Positions 18,012-26,365 of a stretch of DNA of 64,000 nucleotides are shown one piece after another; position 1 is the first letter of the stretch, and the number at the start of each line of letters is the position of its first letter. The stretch is from positions 248,001 through 312,000 of the forward strand of contig JALHMI010000008.1 in NCBI GenBank assembly GCA_022844125.1, in the 5' to 3' direction. The translations under genes were made by a program, and so were the position numbers. The notes beneath the pieces were generated by a model, which was not told the origin of the DNA, did no database searches, and worked only from the letters and a program-made list of their open reading frames with translations. The DNA is from Pirellulales bacterium (GTDB taxonomy: Bacteria > Planctomycetota > Planctomycetia > Pirellulales > PALSA-1355).

Positions 18012-21000
18012 TTACTCAATGAACCGCTTGAGCAGGATGCCGTCGGCCATGTTGTGGTCCTTGCCGCGTTCGAAAGCGACCGGAATCGAGCGATCGTAGA
18101 TATAGAACGCCCGATGCCGCTTGATCTCGCCGGTGTCGGAGCCGAGTTCATTCCACAGCTGGTAACCGTCGGGATGTCTTGCTAATGGTGGCATGGGGTC
18201 GCCTGGCCGCGGTGGCTCAACTGGTCGCACCTCGAAGTACCCAACCGTAATCCAAACAGCGTAGACATTGCTGCGCGTGGTGAGCAGATTCTTCACCCGC
18301 TGCAGTGTGTTCACGCGGAAGTATGGATTGGCATCGGGATTGTCCGTGCTCTGCGTTGATAGATATCGGAACAGCGGTTCCGTTTCGGTGGCTGAAGCGG
18401 GGTCAAGCGGACGTAGGAACGTTACTTCTATCTCATCGCGATCACCCGCAACGTCTGTATCGGGTAGTTGGTACGACGCGCCACTTGCCGAGCGAAATGG
18501 ATTGCCGAATCGGGTTGGGTAACTTCCAGGTGTGAAAGTGGCCACGCCTTGGCGGCTCTCCGAGACCTCCTTCCACGTTGGGAAGTTATGAGCCGCAGTG
18601 GTGTTCATGACGCCATCCCAAATGGCCGATCCGGAACTTGCGCCATACTGATCGCTGGGAATGGTGTTGATATTGATCTTCCCGGGCTCGCGATACTGCG
18701 AGATGCGATTGAACGGCGGCAGCAATGACATCCGCAGTTCGGCATCATAGGGATCGGCTGCTGCGAAGTTTGTCGGAGGAACTTCCATTTCTGTACCAAC
18801 AAAGCGCGATGGCACGTGGACGTAGTCGAGAATTCGATGCAAGTTTCCGTGGATTGCCCAATGCGATGCCGGCGTTTCCCAAAGATTCGGCAGGTGTCCG
18901 CGCCCCGTAGTCACTTGATACGGTTGGTTGGGAAGCGGCTTGTAACTGACCGCTAGTTGCGAGGATCGCATTTGCGGCACCAGCAAGAGCTCCATTTCGT
19001 TGGCGTACGGCCGATTGTTCCAAGGCAGCCACGTAAAGGGCGCCGCCTTGGTCGCCGTTGCCTTGGGGAGTCCCAGGTACGACCTGCGATTGTTCGGCGG
19101 TTGAATCAGCGGGTCCGTGGAGACGAACGTCGTCGTATTGTCTCCCGGCACACCGTAGGCTTTGTTCACGAATCCTAAGCTGTGCTGGAGCGCTCGGTCA
19201 AAGTAATGTTGCTGTCCGCCGACTACTGGCGTAAGTGCTCCAGGTGTCAACGAATTCAGCGGCTGCGAGTACCAGAGTGGCGGATTCGCGACATCCAGGA
19301 TGTCGCCGCGCTGATACGAGGCTAGGCCGTTCGTGTATATCGGGGCCGGAGGAGGAGTGAGGACGCGCGGATCTTGAGTGCTCACCACGCCATTGAACAC
19401 CGTACAGTCGATGCTCATGGAATCGATCGTTAGATACGGATTCGTATTCTGATTCCAGGGCTTGAGCGGATTTGCCAGCCGCTGCAAGTGAATCATCCGG
19501 AAGTTTGGCCGCGTGCCATCCGGTGGCTGGTTTGGAGCAGTGGCGCCGCCAAGGTACGGATTCTTCGTGTCGAGCGGGATATCGAGGGGTGGTGCGTAGG
19601 TCTGTTCGCCCCCCGCCGTTGTCCCAGTAGTCGGAGGGTAAATAGGGTCATTGGGCTTAGGTTCGGAGATACTGGCCATTACGTTTGGAAAGGTCGACGG
19701 CGTTCCGGCCATCAGAGCTTCGGTGAGCGCGACCGCGACCGCAGGTTGAGTTTCTGAAACTGCCGGCTCCGCGTAAGGGGGTGGAGCGTTGTTATTGAGA
19801 ACCTGAACCTGAGATACGCTGGGGTCTGGATTCGGACTCAGAACGATTCGTCGATTGGCAGCATTTGCCGTGTCGCCGGCTCCTTGCACCCTTGCGATGG
19901 GGCTCACGAACTGCCGAGCGCCCAGGTTAGTAAGACCCGGCAGGCCGGCCGAACCCACAACCGCGTGCCGGCCAGGAAGAACGGGTGCAAGCGGATGCGC
20001 CGGGTCTGAGAAGTAGCGAGGAGCTGCCGCATAATCGTTGATGCTTGTAGGGTCAGCGAAGTAGACCGTGCGATCGACATCGGTGTCAACGAATGGCACG
20101 GTCGGTGCCGGCGGCCCTGGGTCGTCCGGGTCGGCTCCAATGCTGGCGTTGGCCACAACGAGCATCCGCCAGACCGGCGAGGAATTTGTTTGCACATCAA
20201 GCGCATCCAGCTTTACGCCGCGAATGGCCGGATTGGTATAGAGTTCCGCCGGCATTTCCACCGCAGCCGGCTGTCCATTGTTGATTGGATCAACTGATGA
20301 TTGCGTCAGCCAGGGGTTGTAGAGCTCGATGAAGAACGGTGCGAACGGACGAAGTCGTTGATCGAAGTCTTTGTCCTGTCGATCCATCATTGCTTCGGTC
20401 GTAGTACCCGGCATCGTTTCGGTATCACCATAGAAGTTATCCACCGAAGCTTCATCGCCGGTGTCCTCCGTACGCCGATCGTGGTACGCCAGCGTTTCCG
20501 TGATGAGCAGTTCCGGTCGTTCCATGCCCCATACAACCGCCGTTCCGGCCGGCGGAGCTACGGTCAGGTCCCCATTCGCCGTCCAACCATCTCGGAACGG
20601 GAAAAGGTTGAAATGGAATGGCGTCATGATCGAGTCGCGGTCGCGGAAGTCAACGATGTTCACGGCCCACTGGGCGATGCCGCGTGCGGTCTCTTCCGGC
20701 GTGTTGTTTCCCGTGTTGCCATCGAAGTCGATCTCCTCGTTGCCCTTGAGCAGCATCATCAGGATGTACAGATGACGCGCCAGGAGCTGCCGGGCCATCT
20801 GCTGATCGGTCAGTTCATTCGGAGTGCCGTTCAGGTCGACGTCCTGGCCGAACACATAGTTGGGCACGATTGCCGTAGCCGAAAAGGTCGTCGGCACAGA
20901 CATCCCGGCCGCGAACCAGAACGACGTCTCGCTTTCATCAGGTTCATCGACAACGCCATCGCCGTCGTCGTCGCGACCGTTTCCCAACGGACGATTCAAA

Positions 21001-23378
21001 TCGAGCTTGCGCCCCGCAATCACTTCGGGCGGCAGCATCTTGGGGATTTCCGCCGGGATTGAAGCGGCAGGCAGCCCGCCTTGAGTGAGCTTCTCGCGCA
21101 GCAGGTCGATGACGTTGGACGACATCATGACAGTCGCAGCACCGCCTAGAATCTCGCGCGTGGGGACACTCGCCGGGACCGGCAAATCGAAGCTATCGGT
21201 GGTGACCATATTGCGGAGCACCGCGAGCGGCGGACCACCACCGGCATTAACTAGTTGGCGGAGTCGATCTGGCAGACCAGAGGAATCGTTGTCGTAGACT
21301 CTCAACAGTCGTTCGATCTCTGCGACTGTGTAGGGCGTGTCGAGCGGATTTCGGGTGTTTTCGCCTGTGAAAGGAGGTGTCTGCGTGATCACGTTGCCGT
21401 GTTTGTTGCGGCTATTCAGGTTCATCTCATACGGGCTGTCGTCACGATCAGCGAGCACGCCCATGTAGGGCATCATTGGATTGCCCGCCAGATCCAAGGC
21501 GACGAATCCCCGTCCCCAAAGATTCGGCGGCGTGCCGAACGCCGAACGCCGATTGGCGTCGGTCGGGTCGGGATAGGTTGTTCGCATGAGGCCTGCAAAG
21601 CGATCGCCAAAGGCGGTCGCGCCGGGATACGCTCCGAACTTTTGCGGAGCGACGGGAGTGAATAAGCTCATGCTGTTGTAGACCGGCTGCGAGTTCACGT
21701 CGCGCGCCCAGTCATAGAGACTCACATTCGGTTCGCTGTAGCGGGCGCCCAGCAGTTTGGAATACGCCACCAGTTCCGAAGCGTTGATTGGCCTGGGCGG
21801 CGAACCCAGTGACCGAAACAGCGGTAACAGGCTGATCTCGGCCGGGCCGTAGCCCTGGCCGCGCGGCAGCTCAGGGCCGGCCGTCGCGGCACCCAGAAAC
21901 TGGCTCGCCAACAAGTTGCTATTCGAAAACGCCTGAGGCGATACACCCGCAGTCGTGGAGTGATAGTACTGGTCAACTTGCGCGATGTTGCCATGAGCGT
22001 TGACGTTCAGTCGGCCATCGAGATCGAGGCACAGAATTGCCACGAGCGGTTTGTACGCGCGACCGTCCGGTGCGGTGCGAACGGGAAGGCCGGCATCCAC
22101 CCAGATACTCTCAGGAATTCCGTCGCCATCATTGTCGACATCGTAGGGACCTGCACTCAGATCCATCCTCGGAAATCGCGGATGATCGTCGTTCACGTTA
22201 CCCGCAGACTGTGGCCGCAATGTGCTTTGACGTATCACCAGCCGCCGAGCTTCAATTCCCTCCGCGCTGCCACTGAATTCAGTTTGGTACTTCTGCTGCA
22301 GGTAAAGGTAGGTATCGGGCCGATGAAGCGAGGGGATGATTGCAGACGGAGTGCCAGGCGCGGGCATAACCAACGGAAGATGCGCCAGCAGCATGTTCTG
22401 CGTGTCGGGCGCGTCGTAGTCTTCGTCGGGACCGCCGATGCCGCCGAAGACGTAGTATTCAGCGGGCGGAGTCACGGTGAGTGAAGTTGCCGCACTTTGG
22501 CCGTTCCAGTACTTGGAATTCGGCAGTAGAGCACATGGAATACTGACCGTACCGCTCGGGAGTTGGATCGATTGAGCAGCACTGATCAATGTTGGAGCAG
22601 TGGGATCGACGATTGTCGGGTCTAAGCCAAAGCCCGTGCCGTTAAATGGGCGGCCATTAACGATGAACCCCACGGGAGGTTCGGCCTGCACCGCGGTGCC
22701 CAGGACGCCTTCGAAGGCCACAACTCGAATGCGATATTGACCACCGGCGTAACCCCAACCGAGGATTCGCGTACTGCGGCCATCAGCCGCGCCGCCGATC
22801 GCGGTAAACACGCAACCATTGAAATAGCCCGGGGTTTGAAGCTGTGTCTGGATTAGCGGGTAGGGAGGCGTCGAGACGGTCGGAACGTCGATACCAGGGA
22901 ACGACGTGAACTCGATGGGCTCCAGGGGAGTAAACGTCAGGTCGTAGACCAGGCTCGTCGTCGAATGTGCGACGAAATTAAGTGGCGTGGGCGACGTGGG
23001 TGGCGTTACATGTTGGCGGTATACGATGCCATCGTTCCCGTACATGTCTTCGAGCAGTCCATGCGGCCCGATCACACTCTGCGGATCATTCGTGCCGCGG
23101 ATGCACTGGGCGAACACGTTGTCCAGAAGCTGACTTGGATCCTCCCCCGTCTGTTCGTTCTTAATTGCATACCGGGTCGCGTCGTAGTGCCGGCTCGAAA
23201 CCAGCACGAACGTCACGGCCACCAGCGAGAACAGCATCAGCAGGCTGAGCACCACCAGCAGCAGCACGCCGCGGCGCGCGCGCAATCGCGAGCGACGCTG
23301 CACTACCACTTCAAGCCCAAGCCGAAGCCCAGGGAATGCCTTCCCTGGGAACGCCGTGATTTGGTTCCGCTTGCACAT
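18012..23378 (-). CDS. Giant GspK/PilX-like prepilin-type protein
   Basis: A protein of about 1788 residues, last gene of the pilus/secretion cluster. Near the N-terminus, ARRG is followed by a ~25-residue hydrophobic helix (VLLLVVLSLLMLFSLVAVTF). This is a prepilin-like processing site without Glu at +5, as in GspK minor pseudopilins. The rest is a very long, Pro/Asn-rich, probably surface-exposed region. It contains three acidic Dx[DN]xDG-type loops (DVDNDGDGIPE, RDDDGDGVVDE, EIDFDGNTGNN) that could bind calcium. Typical GspK is ~300-350 residues, so this is about five times larger. The ATG at 23378 was chosen because AAGGA precedes it by 10 bases; an ATG at 23468 would add 30 residues but has no good ribosome site. 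The pre-helix leader contains a GC hairpin repeat (encoding FPGKAFPG). Confidence 0.8.
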   Translation of the reverse strand: MCKRNQITAFPGKAFPGLRLGLEVVVQRRSRLRARRGVLLLVVLSLLMLFSLVAVTFVLVSSRHYDATRYAIKNEQTGEDPSQLLDNVFAQCIRGTNDPQSVIGPHGLLEDMYGNDGIVYRQHVTPPTSPTPLNFVAHSTTSLVYDLTFTPLEPIEFTSFPGIDVPTVSTPPYPLIQTQLQTPGYFNGCVFTAIGGAADGRSTRILGWGYAGGQYRIRVVAFEGVLGTAVQAEPPVGFIVNGRPFNGTGFGLDPTIVDPTAPTLISAAQSIQLPSGTVSIPCALLPNSKYWNGQSAATSLTVTPPAEYYVFGGIGGPDEDYDAPDTQNMLLAHLPLVMPAPGTPSAIIPSLHRPDTYLYLQQKYQTEFSGSAEGIEARRLVIRQSTLRPQSAGNVNDDHPRFPRMDLSAGPYDVDNDGDGIPESIWVDAGLPVRTAPDGRAYKPLVAILCLDLDGRLNVNAHGNIAQVDQYYHSTTAGVSPQAFSNSNLLASQFLGAATAGPELPRGQGYGPAEISLLPLFRSLGSPPRPINASELVAYSKLLGARYSEPNVSLYDWARDVNSQPVYNSMSLFTPVAPQKFGAYPGATAFGDRFAGLMRTTYPDPTDANRRSAFGTPPNLWGRGFVALDLAGNPMMPYMGVLADRDDSPYEMNLNSRNKHGNVITQTPPFTGENTRNPLDTPYTVAEIERLLRVYDNDSSGLPDRLRQLVNAGGGPPLAVLRNMVTTDSFDLPVPASVPTREILGGAATVMMSSNVIDLLREKLTQGGLPAASIPAEIPKMLPPEVIAGRKLDLNRPLGNGRDDDGDGVVDEPDESETSFWFAAGMSVPTTFSATAIVPNYVFGQDVDLNGTPNELTDQQMARQLLARHLYILMMLLKGNEEIDFDGNTGNNTPEETARGIAQWAVNIVDFRDRDSIMTPFHFNLFPFRDGWTANGDLTVAPPAGTAVVWGMERPELLITETLAYHDRRTEDTGDEASVDNFYGDTETMPGTTTEAMMDRQDKDFDQRLRPFAPFFIELYNPWLTQSSVDPINNGQPAAVEMPAELYTNPAIRGVKLDALDVQTNSSPVWRMLVVANASIGADPDDPGPPAPTVPFVDTDVDRTVYFADPTSINDYAAAPRYFSDPAHPLAPVLPGRHAVVGSAGLPGLTNLGARQFVSPIARVQGAGDTANAANRRIVLSPNPDPSVSQVQVLNNNAPPPYAEPAVSETQPAVAVALTEALMAGTPSTFPNVMASISEPKPNDPIYPPTTGTTAGGEQTYAPPLDIPLDTKNPYLGGATAPNQPPDGTRPNFRMIHLQRLANPLKPWNQNTNPYLTIDSMSIDCTVFNGVVSTQDPRVLTPPPAPIYTNGLASYQRGDILDVANPPLWYSQPLNSLTPGALTPVVGGQQHYFDRALQHSLGFVNKAYGVPGDNTTTFVSTDPLIQPPNNRRSYLGLPKATATKAAPFTWLPWNNRPYANEMELLLVPQMRSSQLAVSYKPLPNQPYQVTTGRGHLPNLWETPASHWAIHGNLHRILDYVHVPSRFVGTEMEVPPTNFAAADPYDAELRMSLLPPFNRISQYREPGKININTIPSDQYGASSGSAIWDGVMNTTAAHNFPTWKEVSESRQGVATFTPGSYPTRFGNPFRSASGASYQLPDTDVAGDRDEIEVTFLRPLDPASATETEPLFRYLSTQSTDNPDANPYFRVNTLQRVKNLLTTRSNVYAVWITVGYFEVRPVEPPRPGDPMPPLARHPDGYQLWNELGSDTGEIKRHRAFYIYDRSIPVAFERGKDHNMADGILLKRFIE
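23328..23349. repeat. Short hairpin repeat inside a prepilin leader
   Basis: A perfect 9-bp stem (23328-23336 / 23341-23349, loop TGCC) within the coding region of the giant GspK-like protein, just before its prepilin-like site, encoding part of FPGKAFPG. With its flanks it matches the second hairpin at 17965-17986 and the hairpin at 29465-29486, forming a small family around this operon. Confidence 0.6.
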
Positions 23379-23507
23379 CTTCTTCTGTTCCTTCGGCTTG
23401 TACGCCACCGGACCGCCCCTTTGGCCCGAATAGCACCGACACGTTCGCCCGCTCTCCGTCTTCCGCATTGCCTGCTGAAAACTGAAAACCGAACACTGAA
23501 AACTATC

Positions 23508-24674
23508 TCACTGCACTTCCAGCGGCATCTGCTTCTCGTAGACGTTCACAATGTTGTCGAAAATCCAGGCCCGGGTGCTCGTATGCGGGACATTCCAGTC
23601 GGTGCCGGAAAGCGTGACTCTTTGCGAGGTGGCACCGCCGGAAGTGACAGGAGTTGCGGCCGACAGCACTCTGTACCAACGATACTCATAGGTGGAGACA
23701 ACACTTGGCACTGTCGAAAGCGTGCGCCGCCCGCCAAGCATCAGCCACTGTCCTGGCCGAACTGAAACCGGTTTGTTCGTGAGCGGGTGGTTAGGCAGAT
23801 CTCGCAGGATTGCCTCGCCGCCACCTGGCATCGGCAACACAGGAAAGGGATCGAGCTCGACAACGTATTCGCCGATTGCCTTTGGTGGATTGTCGGTCGT
23901 TAGTTGCACCACACGCTTGTAGAAGACCGCGACAGAGACAGTCACATTGCCGAATTGCGCTTGCTTCGAACCATCAGAAACGACCGTTGCCAGCCAGGTG
24001 TAATTGCCATCATTCATGCGACGAGTGTTGCCCGGGAACCACTTGGGCGACGGCGGAAAGTCCGAGTTTGTGGCATTCGGCTCCAAAATCTGGTCGAACG
24101 AACTGCGGAACACTGAATCGAACACGGCGTTCTGTTGCGGCAGGTTGACGCCCGCGCCAAACGTAAACGGCACGATCCGGAGCATTGGGGCAGGACGCAG
24201 TGGTGTCGGCTCAGGAGCCAAATTGACCTTGGAGGACAAATCGCCGTTGGAGTTGGAATAATAGTAGGGAAAGTACGGGCCAAGATTCGACGCACCTGTG
24301 ATCGCCAGCGGATCGATCGCGTACGCGATATTGTTTACAAATCCAATCCCCGTGCCGTAGGAGTTACTCGTAGGTAACTGCCCTTGAAACGGATCGGGTC
24401 GGTTCGCGTCGTACACGGGGTAGTAGCTGCCGCCGGAGTAGTAATTCCACCCTGCCGGGTTCAAAAACCCGCGCACTTGCATATCGCGGAACGCGGCGCG
24501 GCCGACCATCGACGCGTTGTCGAGCTTGGCCGCTTCGACGATCTCATGCCGGCCGGCCGGAATCAGCGCGGCCACGCCCAAGAGGCCCACGGTCAGGACG
24601 AACATCGAGATCAGCACTTCCATCAGGCTGATGCCGCGGCGCGCACGGCGTTTCCGAAAGGAACTGCTCATCAC
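23508..24674 (-). CDS. PilV/GspI-like prepilin-type protein
   Basis: A 388-residue minor-pilin/pseudopilin-like protein. Its leader is short and basic (MMSSSFRKRRARRG), ending in Gly14. The mature N-terminus ISLMEVLISMFVLTVGLLGVAALI has Glu at +5 and the ~20-residue hydrophobic helix expected of class-III-signal proteins processed by prepilin peptidase. The remaining ~350 residues have beta-rich globular character. The start overlaps the upstream gene stop by four bases (ATGA), giving translational coupling. It lies between a GspH-like gene and the giant GspK-like gene. This is the only prepilin besides the GspG-like one with an ordinary leader. Confidence 0.85.
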   Translation of the reverse strand: MMSSSFRKRRARRGISLMEVLISMFVLTVGLLGVAALIPAGRHEIVEAAKLDNASMVGRAAFRDMQVRGFLNPAGWNYYSGGSYYPVYDANRPDPFQGQLPTSNSYGTGIGFVNNIAYAIDPLAITGASNLGPYFPYYYSNSNGDLSSKVNLAPEPTPLRPAPMLRIVPFTFGAGVNLPQQNAVFDSVFRSSFDQILEPNATNSDFPPSPKWFPGNTRRMNDGNYTWLATVVSDGSKQAQFGNVTVSVAVFYKRVVQLTTDNPPKAIGEYVVELDPFPVLPMPGGGEAILRDLPNHPLTNKPVSVRPGQWLMLGGRRTLSTVPSVVSTYEYRWYRVLSAATPVTSGGATSQRVTLSGTDWNVPHTSTRAWIFDNIVNVYEKQMPLEVQ

Positions 24675-26365
24675 CGACCTCCCAGGCTTTGTGATTCACG
24701 CGCGAAATCGAGTGCACCCCTGTACGTCCGCCCGGACGTGGCGTCGAGGTTGCCGTTGAGGGTCTGGTCAATGGCCTGGCTCTGAGTCGTGATGTTCGGA
24801 TCTGTAATGCCATACATCTTTTGGGGACCAGTTATAGGATCATCTTCTATGACCTGTGCGTGCGGGGCGATTTCCGCCACGGTGACCTGGCCGGTTTGAT
24901 AGCCGATCGTCACCCAGAAGTTTTGGGCCGGTGCAGGCGGCGTGGTCGCATCCTTGGCAGGGAGCGGGCTGAGGTTCTGGAAGACGATGTCTTGTGGGGT
25001 TCCACGCGTCGTAACGTCGAACATCAAATCGCGTCGGCCTAGTAATAGGAAAATGGGATCGGTCGGCCGCACAAGCGTGCCGTCGTCCGGGCTTGTGACC
25101 CATTCCAGTCGCCCGCTCGGCGAGAAGATAATCTGGGGGTCAAATCGTACCAGAGGCGGATTGATCGTGGCGTCCAAATCACCCGTGTAGCCCTCCTGAT
25201 TGAAACGCATCGAGCCCACACCGGATACCGACAGATCGAACACAATGCCTTCGGGCAGTTGCAGCGGAGGTGAGCTAGTTCGAACCGGCTGCCGATAGAA
25301 TTGATAGGGCACGCCGTAGCGGTAGCCATCGGCGAAATCCAACGCCTCATTATTCTCGTCAATCAAGAACCAGTAGCCGTCGGTGTCGTTGCCCGGCGGG
25401 GCCGCAGTAACCGGCTGGCCTAGCTTCGGATCGACGCCGGAAACTGACTGCGGCACCGAACGCAGTGTGTAATAAACGCCGCGATAGTCGAGTCGCACCC
25501 GATCTCCGTAGCGAACCATGTTCTGCCATGAGTCAGCGGGAGTTGTGAATCCGGTGATGCAGGGCCAGCACGGAATTGAGAAATCGCCGCCCATCGTATA
25601 TGTGTTCGCGAATGCACTGTTTTCCAGATCGAACTGCATGTCGTTGCCGGGAATTGGGATAACTTTCCAAGTGCCGTTCGCCTCCGTCGTGCCTTCGACG
25701 TTGGTGATGCTGACAAAAAGCGTATCGTCGAGTGGGAACGGGAGCGCTGTAGCGACGGTAATTCGAATAGCGCCACTGCCGTTGTTCGCCGCGCCGGTAA
25801 TCGTGCCATTCAATTGGTAACGGCCGATCGTCATCTTCGACTGCATGGTGTCCCCCGAGTACGGCGGCGGGACCTCGACCTGCGCCATCTGTAGCGCAAA
25901 CGGCTGGCCGTTGAATCGCTCGATCACCACGCCCACGGGCCGGCCGGTCTGCACGGCCCGAGCCTTCGCCGCGCCCATGAACGACGTGACGAGCCGGGTG
26001 GCTTCGCGCATCTGGCGGTTTTGCATCGCGGGAGCGATGATCGGAATGGCCGCGGCCGTGACCATCAGGATGATCAGCATCACGACGAGCAGCTCGAGCA
26101 GCGTGACCCCGCGCCGCCCCCTAGCCCCCGGCTTTGCCGGGGGGCCGTTTGGCGCGGGCACTCCGTGTGCTGTAACCGACTCACGTTGGGCGTTCGACGA
26201 GCTGTGGGCTGTGTGGAATTGGTTGGCGCTGGTGATCCGACTCGGCGGTTCTGCGACGGCACACGGCGTGTGCCTGCTACGTTGCAGCGTGATCGCGCGC
26301 GAAGCATGGCGCGCGCGCGCCGCGCCGGTTGCCGATCGAATTTGCTGCGCCGCCTGTCGCACCAT
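24671..26365 (-). CDS. GspH/FimT-like prepilin with an 86-residue repeat-filled leader
   Basis: A 564-residue prepilin-like protein. The processing site GRRG|VTLLELLVVMLI has Gly86 and Glu at +5, followed by a ~20-residue hydrophobic helix, then a ~450-residue exported domain. The 86-residue leader is far longer than the usual 6-30. Its residues ~28-70 are encoded by one copy of the 132-bp palindrome-tipped element (26157-26280), and residues ~74-82 (GPPAKPGAR) by a GC hairpin. The start ATG at 26365 directly follows the upstream stop (TAAATG), which supports translation of the whole leader. An internal start nearer the cleavage site cannot be excluded, as no ribosome site decides it. It is coupled by ATGA to the PilV-like gene. 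Confidence 0.8.
   Translation of the reverse strand: MVRQAAQQIRSATGAARARHASRAITLQRSRHTPCAVAEPPSRITSANQFHTAHSSSNAQRESVTAHGVPAPNGPPAKPGARGRRGVTLLELLVVMLIILMVTAAAIPIIAPAMQNRQMREATRLVTSFMGAAKARAVQTGRPVGVVIERFNGQPFALQMAQVEVPPPYSGDTMQSKMTIGRYQLNGTITGAANNGSGAIRITVATALPFPLDDTLFVSITNVEGTTEANGTWKVIPIPGNDMQFDLENSAFANTYTMGGDFSIPCWPCITGFTTPADSWQNMVRYGDRVRLDYRGVYYTLRSVPQSVSGVDPKLGQPVTAAPPGNDTDGYWFLIDENNEALDFADGYRYGVPYQFYRQPVRTSSPPLQLPEGIVFDLSVSGVGSMRFNQEGYTGDLDATINPPLVRFDPQIIFSPSGRLEWVTSPDDGTLVRPTDPIFLLLGRRDLMFDVTTRGTPQDIVFQNLSPLPAKDATTPPAPAQNFWVTIGYQTGQVTVAEIAPHAQVIEDDPITGPQKMYGITDPNITTQSQAIDQTLNGNLDATSGRTYRGALDFARESQSLGGR
26125..26143. repeat. GC hairpin (CCCCCGGC/GCCGGGGG) inside a prepilin leader
   Basis: A perfect 8-bp stem with loop TTT, in frame within the leader of the GspH-like prepilin. 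The same stem occurs as 56681-56703 (where it is a terminator) and 57781-57799, and a variant occurs at 46414-46433, so this is a dispersed short palindrome. Confidence 0.7.
26157..26280. repeat. Palindrome-tipped interspersed element, fifth copy
   Basis: About 124 bp, clearly homologous to the four tandem elements at 27631-28242 (shared core GGCGTTCGACGAGCTGTGGG and GATCCGACTCGGCGGTTCTG). The right tip is the palindrome 26259-26273; the left tip is shortened. As in the tandem array, it is followed by a 21-bp segment (26281-26301) carrying GCAGCGTGATCGCGCG, a near copy of the prepilin-site DNA of the same gene at 26093-26113. It lies in frame inside the GspH-like leader. Confidence 0.85.
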
